Of a stretch of DNA of 64,000 nucleotides, positions 7,996-16,319 are shown one piece after another. Within the stretch, counting starts at the first letter, position 1. Each line of letters begins with the position of its first letter. Both the position numbers and the translations under genes were made by a program. Origin of the DNA: Oscillospiraceae bacterium (GTDB taxonomy: Bacteria > Bacillota > Clostridia > Oscillospirales > Oscillospiraceae). The stretch covers positions 62,001 through 126,000 of the forward strand of contig CADBWQ010000008.1 of the NCBI GenBank assembly GCA_902798545.1, given 5' to 3'. The notes under the pieces are model-generated. The model saw only the letters and a list, made by a program, of their open reading frames with translations, did no database searches and had not been told where the DNA came from.

Positions 7996-9195
7996 ATGTT
8001 TGACCTCAACAAATGCGGATTTGCCACAAAACAGATCCATGCCGGCAAGCATGAGAACGCCGCAGGTGCCCTTACCGCACCGATTTATCAGTCTTCCACC
8101 TTTGAGTTCTGCTCGGTTGAGCAGGGCGGCCGGCGTTTTGCCGGACAGGAAAACGGCTTTATCTATTCCCGTCTCTCCAACCCCACTGTGAATGTGGCGG
8201 AAGAGAAAGTCGCCGCTTTGGAAGGCGGCGAGGCTGCCCTCGGCACTGCAGCCGGTATGGGTGCGATCTCCGCAGCGCTCTGGAGTTCTGTGGTCGCAGG
8301 GGATGAGATTCTCGCCTCTGACACGCTCTATGGCTGCACGTTTTCTCTGATGAATCACGGCATGAGCAAGTTTGGCGTCTCTGCAAAGTTCCTGGATCTG
8401 GCCAATCTGGAGACTCTGAAAGCAGCCCTGTCTCCAAAGACAAAGGTCGTGTACCTCGAGACCCCCTGCAACCCGACACTGAAGATCGTGGACATCGCCG
8501 AAGTCGCCCGGATCGCTCACGAGTACAATCCCGAGATCAAGGTGATCGTTGACAACACCTTCGCCACGCCCTATCTCCAGCAGCCGCTGAGGCTCGGCGC
8601 CGATGTCGTCGTCCACTCCGCGACCAAGTACATCAACGGCCACGGCGATGTGATTGCAGGCTTTGTGGTCGGCAAGGCGGATTTCATCAACACCGTCCGC
8701 ACCTTTGGTCTGAAGGACATGACCGGTGCCGTTATGAGTCCCTTTGATGCGTTCCTGATTGCCCGCGGTCTGAAGACACTGGACATCCGCATGGAGCGCC
8801 ACTGTGCCAACGCCATGAAGATTGCCCGCTTCCTGCACGACCACCCCGCCGTGGAGAAGGTCTATTATCCCGGCCTGGAGGACTTTGAGGGATATGAGAT
8901 TGCAAAGAAGCAGATGAAGCTGCCCGGCGGCATGATGGCCATCGAACTGAAGGCCGACCGTGACACCGCCGCTGCCGCGCTCAACAAGCTGCAGCTCTGC
9001 ACCATCGCCGTCTCTCTGGGCGATGCAGAAACCCTGGTGGAGCACGCCGCAACCATGACCCATTCCACCTATACCCGTGAAGAACTGGCCGCCTCCGGCA
9101 TCTCCGAAGGTCTGGTCCGCATCTCCGTCGGTCTGGAAGACCCGGAAGACATCATCGCCGACTTTGAACAGGCCTTTACCCATCTCGCAAAATAA
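7996..9195 (+). CDS. mgl: Methionine gamma-lyase
   Basis: A 399-aa PLP enzyme of the Cys/Met metabolism family. The PLP lysine is in VVHSATKYINGHGD near residue 211. Two features mark methionine gamma-lyase rather than cystathionine or acylhomoserine enzymes: the active-site Cys in TLYGCTFSL near 115 and the Lys-Asp pair in GLKDMTGAV near 240. It cleaves methionine to methanethiol, 2-oxobutyrate and ammonia, and this family often also cleaves homocysteine. It is the last gene before the terminator at 9231, which ties the operon to methionine/SAM turnover and not to general sugar use. The start is behind GGAGAAT. Confidence 0.88.
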   Translation: MFDLNKCGFATKQIHAGKHENAAGALTAPIYQSSTFEFCSVEQGGRRFAGQENGFIYSRLSNPTVNVAEEKVAALEGGEAALGTAAGMGAISAALWSSVVAGDEILASDTLYGCTFSLMNHGMSKFGVSAKFLDLANLETLKAALSPKTKVVYLETPCNPTLKIVDIAEVARIAHEYNPEIKVIVDNTFATPYLQQPLRLGADVVVHSATKYINGHGDVIAGFVVGKADFINTVRTFGLKDMTGAVMSPFDAFLIARGLKTLDIRMERHCANAMKIARFLHDHPAVEKVYYPGLEDFEGYEIAKKQMKLPGGMMAIELKADRDTAAAALNKLQLCTIAVSLGDAETLVEHAATMTHSTYTREELAASGISEGLVRISVGLEDPEDIIADFEQAFTHLAK

Positions 9196-9230
9196 GGCTC
9201 CTGTCCCTGTACCATATGCCAAATGCTTTA

Positions 9231-9265
9231 CCCCTGCCGCAAAAACCGCGGCAGGGGCTTTTTTT
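9231..9265 (+). terminator. Strong intrinsic terminator of the mtnK-mgl operon
   Basis: A perfect 10-bp G+C-rich stem (9231-9240 with 9248-9257) is followed by seven T residues. It cleanly separates the methionine by-product operon from the ABC-transporter operon. Confidence 0.93.
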
Positions 9266-9272
9266 GAAAATA

Positions 9273-9318
9273 ATATCCCCCCCGGGGGCTTCCGCAGGGC
9301 AGCGGAAAAGCATATAAT
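9273..9318 (+). promoter_or_regulatory. C-run/G-run operator and promoter of the Nik-type ABC operon
   Basis: An ATAT box (9273-9276) is followed by a 13-nt C7-G5-C element (9277-9289), -35 TTCCGC (9290-9295), 17 nt, and -10 TATAAT (9313-9318). The same layout and spacing occur at three other promoters in the window. C-run/G-run inverted repeats are typical of CsoR/RcnR-family operators, and such a repressor is encoded at 16787-17071. Confidence 0.65.
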
Positions 9319-9358
9319 CACTGTATGATGGTGTCATTCTGAAAACGGAGACGGTAAT

Positions 9359-10300
9359 GTGAGAAAGTATGTCTTACAGCGTTTTTTACAGCTGATCCCG
9401 GTGCTGATCGGGATCACTTTCCTTTCCTTTGCCATGATGCGCATGGCGGGCAGTGATGCGATCACGGAGCTCTACGGGGATAAGGGGGCGGTTGCCCAGG
9501 AGGTCATCGACGCCAAGCGCGCCGAACTTGGCCTGGACAAGCCCTTTGTCCAGCAGTATTTTTCCTGGCTGGGCGGCATGCTCACCGGTGATATGGGAAA
9601 GAGTTACGTGTCCGGGCGCGATGTCTTTAAGACCTTCACCTCCAAGCTCCCGGCGACGCTGCTGCTGACGGCGCTCTCCATTCTGGCGACGATCGTGATC
9701 TCGATCCCCCTGGGTGTTCTGGCCGCGGTACGGCACGATAAGCTGACGGACTATCTGCTGCGCTTTCTCAGCTTCATCGGCAACTCTCTGCCGAACTTCT
9801 TTGTGGCCATGCTGCTGATGGAGCTGTTGGCCATCAAGCTGGGCTGGCTGCCGGTCATCTCCAACGGGACCACTGTGCGCAGCGCCATCATGCCGACCCT
9901 GACGCTGGCCATCGCCATGTCTGCGAAGTACATGCGGCAGGTACGGGCGACAGTGCTGGAGGAACTGAACAAGGACTATGTGACGGGGGCTCAGGCGCGC
10001 GGCGTACGCAACCGTGTGATCCTTTGGAGGAGCGTCATCAAGTCCTCCATGCTCACGATCATTACGCTGTTGGCACTGTCCATCGGCAGCCTGCTGGGCG
10101 GCACTGCCATCATTGAGAGTATCTTCATGTGGGATGGTGTGGGCAAGCTGGCCGTGGACGCGATCACCATGCGCGACTATCCGCTGATCCAGTCCTATGT
10201 GGTCTGGATGGCGATCATCTATGTGCTGGTGAACCTGATCACCGATCTCCTCTATCATGCGCTGGATCCGCGGATCCGACTGGGGGTGAGCGAGGGATGA
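9359..10300 (+). CDS. ABC transporter permease, NikB/DppB type
   Basis: A 313-aa inner-membrane permease of the peptide/nickel/opine family. It has an N-terminal TM segment (about residues 9-29), a long external loop, and five more TM segments. The cytoplasmic coupling loop contains DYVTGAQARGVRNRVILWR near 208. The start is GTG with a GGAG site about 9 nt upstream; the nearby ATG at 9357 runs straight into a stop. It is first in a five-gene operon with a second permease, two ATPases and a methyltransferase. Substrate is not determined by sequence; nickel, a metallophore complex or small peptides are all possible. Confidence 0.85.
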   Translation: MRKYVLQRFLQLIPVLIGITFLSFAMMRMAGSDAITELYGDKGAVAQEVIDAKRAELGLDKPFVQQYFSWLGGMLTGDMGKSYVSGRDVFKTFTSKLPATLLLTALSILATIVISIPLGVLAAVRHDKLTDYLLRFLSFIGNSLPNFFVAMLLMELLAIKLGWLPVISNGTTVRSAIMPTLTLAIAMSAKYMRQVRATVLEELNKDYVTGAQARGVRNRVILWRSVIKSSMLTIITLLALSIGSLLGGTAIIESIFMWDGVGKLAVDAITMRDYPLIQSYVVWMAIIYVLVNLITDLLYHALDPRIRLGVSEG

Positions 10301-11157
10301 GCACGAGGAACGAACCGACTGTCCGGATTCAGAAGATCAAAAAGGACACCATTAAGACCCGCCTCATTATCTTCGGCGCCCTCGCGCTGATTCTTTTGCT
10401 CTGCTCCGTTTTCTGTGAGCATCTGACGCCCTACGATCCTTATCTTCAGGATCTGAAAAATGCCAAGGCGCCACCCTCTCTGGAGCATCTCTTCGGTACC
10501 GACCGCTATGGGCGGGACATGCTCTCCCGCGTAATCGTCGGCAGCAAGACAAGCATTTTCTCCACTCTTTTGCTGGTGGGCATCGTGACCGTCCTCGGCA
10601 CCATGGTGGGCGTATTCTGCGGCTGGCACGGCAAGTGGATCGACACGGTACTGATGCGCATTTCGGATATGTTTCTTGCCTTCCCCGGTCTTGTGTTTGC
10701 CATGGCCGTTGCCGGTGTCCTGGGTGGTGGATTGCAGAACGCGATCATCGCACTTGTGGCCATTTCCTGGCCAAAATACGCCCGCATCGCGCGAAGCCAG
10801 ACCCTGGCTCAAAAGGAGACACCGTACCTGAAAGCGGCGAGGCTCTCCGGCAGCGGTACCTGGAAAATCATTTTCAAGCATATCCTGCCGAACATTGTCG
10901 GACCGATTCTCGTCACCTCCATGCTGGACATCGGTACCATGATGATGGAACTGGCCGGGCTGAGCTTCCTCGGACTCGGTGCCAAGCCCCCTACGGCGGA
11001 GTGGGGCAGCATGATGAGCGACGCGCGCAGCCTCCTGTCCTCCGTGCCCTGGGTTACCCTGGCCCCCGGTTTTGCGATTTTTATCTCTGTCATGATCTTC
11101 AACCTCTTGGGCGACACCATCCGCGACTATGCGGATCCGAAGTCACGGGGGAGGTAG
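10297..11157 (+). CDS. ABC transporter permease, NikC/DppC type
   Basis: A 286-aa second permease. It has an N-terminal TM (about residues 22-42) and the family signature HLFGTDRYGRDMLSRV near 64-80. The coupling loop is TPYLKAARLSGSG near 170 and a conserved GLSFLGLGAKPPTAEWG segment follows near 222. Its ATG overlaps the previous stop as ATGA, so the two permeases are translationally coupled and made in equal amounts. Best read as the heterodimer partner of the preceding gene. Confidence 0.85.
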   Translation: MSTRNEPTVRIQKIKKDTIKTRLIIFGALALILLLCSVFCEHLTPYDPYLQDLKNAKAPPSLEHLFGTDRYGRDMLSRVIVGSKTSIFSTLLLVGIVTVLGTMVGVFCGWHGKWIDTVLMRISDMFLAFPGLVFAMAVAGVLGGGLQNAIIALVAISWPKYARIARSQTLAQKETPYLKAARLSGSGTWKIIFKHILPNIVGPILVTSMLDIGTMMMELAGLSFLGLGAKPPTAEWGSMMSDARSLLSSVPWVTLAPGFAIFISVMIFNLLGDTIRDYADPKSRGR

Positions 11158-11161
11158 AGCG

Positions 11162-11941
11162 ATGGCAGAAATCTTACGTTACGATCACGTCGATATTGCC
11201 TATAACGGCGTTAAAGTCATCAAGGACGTGAGCTTCACGGTAGACGATGGGGAGATCCTTGGCATTGTTGGCGAATCGGGCTCCGGCAAGTCCACATTGA
11301 TCAAAGCGGCCATGGGCTTGCTTGGTGAAACCGGCCTCGTCACCCGGGGCGATATCTGGTACAAGGGCAAAAACCTGCCTGATCTCTCCGCCGGTGAGCT
11401 CCGAAAGCTCAACGGTCCGGAGCTCGGCATGATCTTTCAGAACGCAGGCAGCGCCTTCTGTCCGATCCGCACCGTCGGTGCGCAACTCTATGAGAGCGTG
11501 ACAGAACATGAAGCGATCAGCAGAGCAGAATTCCGTTCCCGCGTTATGGAGCTGTTACAGAAAATCGGCTTTGAGAACGCCCAGCGTATCCTTGACAGCT
11601 ACCCCTTTGAGCTCTCCGGCGGCATGCAGCAGCGCGTCGGCATCGCCGTGGCGATGCTCCTCAGCCCCAGCGTCCTGCTGGCGGATGAGCCGACCTCGGC
11701 GCTGGACGTGTCCGTCCAGAAGCAGGTGGTGGAGGAGATGCTGCTGGTACGTAAGACGTTCGGCACCTCCATCGTTCTGGTGACCCACAACATCGGCGTC
11801 ATCGGTGCCATGGCGGACAAGGTCCTGGTCATGAAAAACGGCGAGATGGTGGAATACGGAGAGACGCAGCAGGTGCTGAACCATCCGAAAGAGGACTATA
11901 CCCGTCTGCTCATGTCCGCCGTGCCCAAATTGAAGAGGTGA
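11162..11941 (+). CDS. ABC transporter ATP-binding protein, NikD/DppD type
   Basis: A 259-aa ATPase. Walker A is GESGSGKST near residue 37, the signature is FELSGGMQQR near 151 and Walker B is LLADEPTSALD near 175. A short C-terminus lacks the Cys-containing extension of long peptide-type ATPases (such as the one at 62168), which fits the NikD-like subgroup. The ATG at 11162 has GGAGG 7 nt upstream and follows the permease stop by 4 bp. Confidence 0.87.
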   Translation: MAEILRYDHVDIAYNGVKVIKDVSFTVDDGEILGIVGESGSGKSTLIKAAMGLLGETGLVTRGDIWYKGKNLPDLSAGELRKLNGPELGMIFQNAGSAFCPIRTVGAQLYESVTEHEAISRAEFRSRVMELLQKIGFENAQRILDSYPFELSGGMQQRVGIAVAMLLSPSVLLADEPTSALDVSVQKQVVEEMLLVRKTFGTSIVLVTHNIGVIGAMADKVLVMKNGEMVEYGETQQVLNHPKEDYTRLLMSAVPKLKR

Positions 11942-11948
11942 GAGAACA

Positions 11949-12713
11949 ATGGAACCTGTCTTAAAAGTTGAAAATCTCACCAAAGTTTTCACCCGCAAGG
12001 GGCAGCCCGACTATACCGCAGTCAACCACATCAGTTTTGAGATGTCTCCGGGAGAATGCCTGGGGCTGATCGGCGAAAGCGGCAGCGGAAAGACCACGGT
12101 GGTCAACATGATCACCCGTCTGCTGGACAGCACCGAAGGCCGCATCCTGCTGGGCGGTGAGGACATCACCCGCCTGAGCGGGAAAGGGCTGCGCAAGGCC
12201 TACCGTGAAATGCAGATGGTCTTCCAGACACCGACGGACTCCTTCGATCCCCGATGCACACTGGGCGACGGCATCGGAGAGAGTCTCCGCAACAACGGCT
12301 GGTCGCGGAAAGCGGCAAAGGATGAGGTTGTGAGGCTGCTGGAAGTGTGCGGCCTGTCCGCCGACTTTGCAGGCCGCTATCCGCATCAGGTCAGCGGGGG
12401 CCAGTGTCAGCGTGCGGCCATCGCACGAGCCCTGGCCATTCGGCCAAAGCTTCTGATCTGCGACGAAGCGACCTCTTCTCTGGACGTGACCATCCAGCAG
12501 GAGATCATTGATCTGCTCAACGAACTGCGCTGGACAAAAGGCAGCGATCTCTCGATCCTGTTCATCTGCCACGATATTGCCCTGGTACAGCAGTTCTGTG
12601 AATATGTTCTGGTCATGTATAAAGGCGACATCGTCGAACAGGGTACTCCCGGTGAAATCATTCAGGATCCGAGAGACCCATATACAAAGCGTCTCATAGC
12701 CAGCATTTTATAG
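11949..12713 (+). CDS. ABC transporter ATP-binding protein, NikE/DppF type
   Basis: A 254-aa second ATPase. Walker A is GESGSGKTT near residue 40, the signature is HQVSGGQCQRAA near 149 and Walker B is LLICDEATSSLDV near 173, so an Ala replaces the usual Pro after DE. The insert FQTPTDSFDPR at the Q-loop is typical of the F/E-type partner. It starts 7 bp after the previous ATPase and completes the transporter except for the binding protein, which is encoded downstream at 13669 and is broken. Confidence 0.87.
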   Translation: MEPVLKVENLTKVFTRKGQPDYTAVNHISFEMSPGECLGLIGESGSGKTTVVNMITRLLDSTEGRILLGGEDITRLSGKGLRKAYREMQMVFQTPTDSFDPRCTLGDGIGESLRNNGWSRKAAKDEVVRLLEVCGLSADFAGRYPHQVSGGQCQRAAIARALAIRPKLLICDEATSSLDVTIQQEIIDLLNELRWTKGSDLSILFICHDIALVQQFCEYVLVMYKGDIVEQGTPGEIIQDPRDPYTKRLIASIL

Positions 12714-12778
12714 CCCGGACTCCGCTCTGTGCCAGAGGGAACACGGAGCACAGCATAATAACAGAGAGGTACAGGCAA

Positions 12779-13504
12779 ATGGAACTGATCAAGCATCGCG
12801 TTTCCCACTACTGGTCTCATCGGGCCGAAGGCTTTGAGACCCAACGTCTCCGTGAATTTGAGAGCGAAAAGAAAGACCGCTGGCTCGCGGAATTTCGGAA
12901 GTACCTGCCGCAGGGCAGAACGTTGCGCGTTCTGGACATCGGTACAGGCACCGGTTTCTTTGCCTGTATTCTGGCCGAGCAGGGGCATGAAACCACCGGG
13001 ATCGATCTGACTCCGGACATGGTGGAGCATGCGGAGCACATGGCTGCCGTCCTCGGTTTGGACGCCAGTTTTCAGGTCATGGACGCAGAGAATCCGGAAT
13101 TTGAGCCGGAGAGCTTCGACGTTCTGGTCACGAGAAACCTGACCTGGACGCTGCCGCATATCGCGAAGGCTTATCAGGAGTGGTACCGGATTCTGAAGCC
13201 CGGCGGCGTACTCATCAACTTTGACGCGGATTACTGCGCCGCGCTGGAGGACGAAGAAGAAGTCGAACTGCCGGATAATCACGCGCACAAGCTGGTGCCG
13301 GATTTTCTGACAAAAGAGAACGAAGCCATCACGATGGAGCTCTCCGCTTATCAGCAGCCGCGTCCCCAGTGGGACGTCCAGCTCCTGGTGGAGGCCGGGT
13401 TTGAACGGATCTGTGTCGATATGGGCGTCTACCGTCGCATCTATGCCGAGATCGACGAGTTTTATAACCCAACACCGATCTTCACCATTGCGGCATACAA
13501 GTAA
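12779..13504 (+). CDS. Class I SAM-dependent methyltransferase linked to the Nik-type importer
   Basis: A 241-aa Rossmann methyltransferase. Motif I is VLDIGTGTGFFACIL near residue 50, motif II acidic residue is in TTGIDLTPDMV near 76, and motif IV/post-I is DVLVTRNLTWTLPHI near 116. The acceptor is unknown; the UbiE/BioC-like shape suggests a small molecule. It lies between the ATPases and the binding-protein gene and probably continues the same transcript. Two other genes of this class (15219, 21981) sit beside metal-type transport genes in this window, so a link between uptake and methylation is likely not accidental (inference). Confidence 0.85.
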   Translation: MELIKHRVSHYWSHRAEGFETQRLREFESEKKDRWLAEFRKYLPQGRTLRVLDIGTGTGFFACILAEQGHETTGIDLTPDMVEHAEHMAAVLGLDASFQVMDAENPEFEPESFDVLVTRNLTWTLPHIAKAYQEWYRILKPGGVLINFDADYCAALEDEEEVELPDNHAHKLVPDFLTKENEAITMELSAYQQPRPQWDVQLLVEAGFERICVDMGVYRRIYAEIDEFYNPTPIFTIAAYK

Positions 13505-13579
13505 CCCGTCGCCTTACAGTCTAACGTAAAAAAGCAGCCGCCCCTTGAGCCGTAGGAAAGCACAGGGCAGCTGCCGAAA

Positions 13580-13631
13580 CTGGACAGATGGCGGAGAACC
13601 GCCAACGCCGTCTCCAGTATAACCCCCGGGG
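13580..13631 (+). promoter_or_regulatory. Hairpin and C-run/G-run element ahead of the binding-protein gene
   Basis: The gap 13505-13668 holds an imperfect stem-loop (CTGGA 13580-13584 with TCCAG 13613-13617; TGGCGG 13589-13594 with CCGCCA 13599-13604). A TATAAC (13618-13623) runs directly into CCCCCGGGG (13623-13631). The latter resembles the cores of the other C-run/G-run elements but lacks the ATAT box and a -35 at 17 nt, so its role as an operator is less certain. Confidence 0.4.
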
Positions 13632-13668
13632 CGGAAAGATTCAAGAAAAACTGGAGGAAAAACACAAC

Positions 13669-15134
13669 ATGAAAAAAGCACTTTCCCTCGCACTGATCCT
13701 GTGCATGATGCTCTGTCTCTTTCTTCCTGCCGCATCTGCGGACGGGAAAAAGATGGTCATCGGCGACACCACCTTCAACGCGGAAAACTGGGAAGAGACC
13801 ATCGACCCGCACCGCACCTACAACGGCTGGCCCTGCATCCGCTACGGCGTAGGCGAGACCCTCGTGCACTACACCGACAACATGGAGCTGGATCCCTGGC
13901 TCGCCACCGAGTGGACGAACGACGGCAACAACACCTGGACCATCACCCTGCGTGACGGCATCAAGTTCTCTTCCGGCCGCGACATGGACGCTGAGGCTGT
14001 CAAGCAGTGCTTTGAGCATCTGCTCGAAAACCACGACCGCGCCCCTGGCGACACCAAGATCGAGAGCATGGAGGCCGACGGCCAGGTTCTGACCATCGTC
14101 ACCTCTGAGCCGAACCCCGCCCTGATGAACTACCTGGGCGACCCCTACGCCTGCATCATCGACGTGGACGCCTCTGACTTCGAGACCGGCATCTCCGTCG
14201 GCACCGGCCCCTACAAGGCCGTTGACATGCTGATGGACGACCACATCACCCTGGTTCCCAATGAGTACTACTGGGACGGCACCCCAAAACTGGACGAGCT
14301 GACCATCCGCACCATCTCCGACCGCAACACCCTGGCTCTGGCCCTGGAGGGCGGCGAGGTTGACGCGGCCTACGGCGTGGCCTACGACGCCTACTCCAAG
14401 TTTGAAAATCCCAACTTCCAGTTCTCCAGCATTCAGACCTCCCGCGCCTTCTTCGGCTGCATGAACATGCAGAGCGAGATCATCCAGGATCCCGCTGTGC
14501 GTCAGGCCATCGTCATGGGCATTGACCGCGAGGGCTTTGTTATCGCGCTGCTGGACGGCCACGGCGTGCCGGGCTACGGCCCCTTCCCCGAGGGCTTCAG
14601 CACCTTCGGCAGTGGGTCGACACCGACGGCGACGGCATCCGCGAGAAGGACGGCCAGAAGCTCACGATCCGCTGGCTGACCTATCCCAGCCGTGCGGAGC
14701 TGCCTCTGCTGGCTGAATCCGCGCAGGCGACTCTGAAAGAGATCGGCATGGATGTGGACATCAACTGCACCGCCAACCGCCGCGAGTTCCTGGCCACCAT
14801 GGACTTTGACGTCTACGCCTCCGCCCTCGTGACCGCTCCCTCCGGCGACCCGCAGTACTTCTTCACCACCAGCTGCGTGCCCGGCATGAGCTACAACTTC
14901 GGCGCCTATGAGAACGAGCACGTGAACGACCTGCTCCATGAGCTCTCCACCGAGTTCGACACCGCCAGGCGCGCCGAGCTTGCCATCGAGCTGCAGCAGA
15001 CCATCCTGGATGACAACGGCTATGTCTTCTGCTCCTTCCTCGAGATGAGCATGATCTCCAAGGCCAACGTCCACAACTGGAACGCTCACGCCTGCGACTA
15101 CTATGAAGTTACCGTCGATCTCGACATCGGCTGA
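13669..15134 (+). pseudogene. Nickel/peptide-type extracellular binding protein, interrupted by a frameshifting deletion
   Basis: A family-5 solute-binding protein (NikA/OppA type) delivering substrate to the importer at 9359-12713. The ATG at 13669 opens a Sec signal peptide ending near ASADG with no lipobox Cys; GGAGG is 11 nt upstream. The frame reads normally to about 14610 (GPFPEGFSTFG). The protein then continues in another frame at QWVDTDGDGIRE and on to the stop at 15134. The segment normally linking these blocks in the family (about 20 residues ending in the helix before GWVDTDGDG) is missing, so bases were lost as well as the frame shifted. Left as sequenced, only a truncated, probably inactive product would form. 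Assembly error is an alternative. Confidence 0.8.
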
Positions 15135-15157
15135 TCACCCTGATCGCATCAGATTCC

Positions 15158-15182
15158 ATAGCCCTCCGAATGGAGGGCTATG
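15158..15182 (+). terminator. Hairpin after the binding-protein gene
   Basis: A CATAGCCCTCC / GGAGGGCTATG inverted repeat with a 3-nt loop lies about 25 bp past the binding-protein stop. The T-tract is weak. The apparent ATG at 15180 is part of this stem and is not the start of the next gene. Confidence 0.55.
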
Positions 15183-15218
15183 TTTACAGAGGGAATCGAT
15201 ACTGCGAAGGAGTTTAGC

Positions 15219-15794
15219 ATGGATATTGCAGAATACTTTGATTCAATCGCATCCTATTGGGACGATGATTACTCTGACGCCAGGCCGGCACGTATTGTTG
15301 CTTCGGCGGTATCCATCCCCCGCGGTGGTGCCTGTGTGCTTGATGTAGGCTGCGGAAACGGCGCCATGTTCCTGGATCTTCTGGAGAACGGAGCATGCGA
15401 GATCGAAGGCATTGATGTTTCCCGGAACATGGTCGAGATAGCCCTCGACAAATTTTCCTTCGACCCGCGCATCCATGTGACACACGGGGATTTCCTCACA
15501 CACGAGCAACCCGGTTATGATGTTCTCATGGCGTTTTATTCCTACCATCATTTCTTGCAGCCTCGCGTATTTCTGCAGAAAGCAAGAGAGCTTCTGCACC
15601 CGGGCGGGCGTCTGACTGTGGCGTTCCCGTTCAACCGCGATCGCATGAATACGCTCAGCGCTATTCTTCCCGCCGGACTGGCACGCGGTCTGTTGCCGGC
15701 TGCCGAGGAAATCGTTTTCTGGAGAGAGTGGTTTGAGATCGACTGTGTCTGTGACAATAATGGGCTGTATCTGATCTCCGGGACAGCAAAATAA
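15219..15794 (+). CDS. Class I SAM-dependent methyltransferase (second copy in the island)
   Basis: A 191-aa Rossmann methyltransferase. Motif I is CVLDVGCGNGAMFLDLL near residue 39, motif II is in IEGIDVSRNMVEIA near 63, and motif IV is YDVLMAFYSYHHFL near 99. The ATG at 15219 is preferred over 15180 because AAGGAG lies 6 nt before it. It follows the broken binding-protein gene, so two methyltransferase genes flank that gene. Sequence similarity to the copy at 12779 is limited to the SAM fold, which suggests different acceptors. Acceptor unknown. Confidence 0.8.
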   Translation: MDIAEYFDSIASYWDDDYSDARPARIVASAVSIPRGGACVLDVGCGNGAMFLDLLENGACEIEGIDVSRNMVEIALDKFSFDPRIHVTHGDFLTHEQPGYDVLMAFYSYHHFLQPRVFLQKARELLHPGGRLTVAFPFNRDRMNTLSAILPAGLARGLLPAAEEIVFWREWFEIDCVCDNNGLYLISGTAK

Positions 15795-15914
15795 GAGAAC
15801 GCCGAAAAGCAAAATCGTAATAGAAGTGTCCCAAACTTTGTTTCAAAGGCCCGCAAGGGAATTGCTTCCGTTTCTCATAAGGATTCTATGCTGCCGGAAA
15901 TGCAGCAACCAACA

Positions 15915-15955
15915 GGAAACGCACACCTGCCCAGAAGGACAGATGTGCGTTTTCC
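15915..15955. terminator. Bidirectional hairpin between convergent genes
   Basis: GGAAACGCACACCTG (15915-15929) pairs with CAGATGTGCGTTTTCC (15940-15955). It lies between the plus-strand methyltransferase and the minus-strand membrane-protein gene and could end both transcripts. The rest of the gap 15795-15987 shows nothing recognisable. Confidence 0.6.
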
Positions 15956-15987
15956 ATATGCTGGTTTATCAGCAAACGTAACTGTTT

Positions 15988-16305
15988 TTACTTTGCGGCT
16001 TTTTTCCGCAGGCTGGCTTTGACAACCCCCTTGGGGTCCTTGATGAGCAGGATGACTAGCCAGAGAATCAGGCCCAGAGCCACTACAGAGAGACCGAGGA
16101 ATGCATCGTTGAGCATATCCTCCGCCGCCGGGGTGAAATACTCCTCATGCAGCTCGGCATACTCGAAGATCGCATCGCCCAGCCACATGAGAGACGCGCC
16201 CCAGAACAGGACACAGGGCACGCCCAGCATCAGGCTGTCATCCTTGCGCTGATACCATTTCACCGTCGCTATGATTGCCGCAAATACACAGATCAGAAGC
16301 GTCAT
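15988..16305 (-). CDS. Small three-TM membrane protein of unknown function (with CsoR-type gene)
   Basis: A 105-aa hydrophobic protein with TM segments at about residues 2-15, 26-45 and 66-88 and a basic tail. An acidic/His stretch (EYAELHEEYFTP) lies between TM2 and TM3. I start it at the ATG at 16305 because GAGGAGGAG lies about 7 nt upstream; a GTG at 16323 would overlap the preceding gene. It is the third gene of a minus-strand unit led by the CsoR-family repressor. I do not recognise a characterised family; the partner gene and the regulator suggest a metal- or stress-related membrane role. Confidence 0.7.
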   Translation of the reverse strand: MTLLICVFAAIIATVKWYQRKDDSLMLGVPCVLFWGASLMWLGDAIFEYAELHEEYFTPAAEDMLNDAFLGLSVVALGLILWLVILLIKDPKGVVKASLRKKAAK

Positions 16306-16319
16306 AACATTGCTCCTCC

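Noticed and set aside
9359..12713. Calling the importer a nickel transporter outright
   Set aside because: The Nik, Dpp and Opp subfamilies overlap in sequence and the binding protein that would decide the ligand is broken.
15180..15218. Earlier ATG for the second methyltransferase
   Set aside because: It falls in the stem of the preceding hairpin and its putative RBS is too close. The ATG at 15219 has AAGGAG at good distance.
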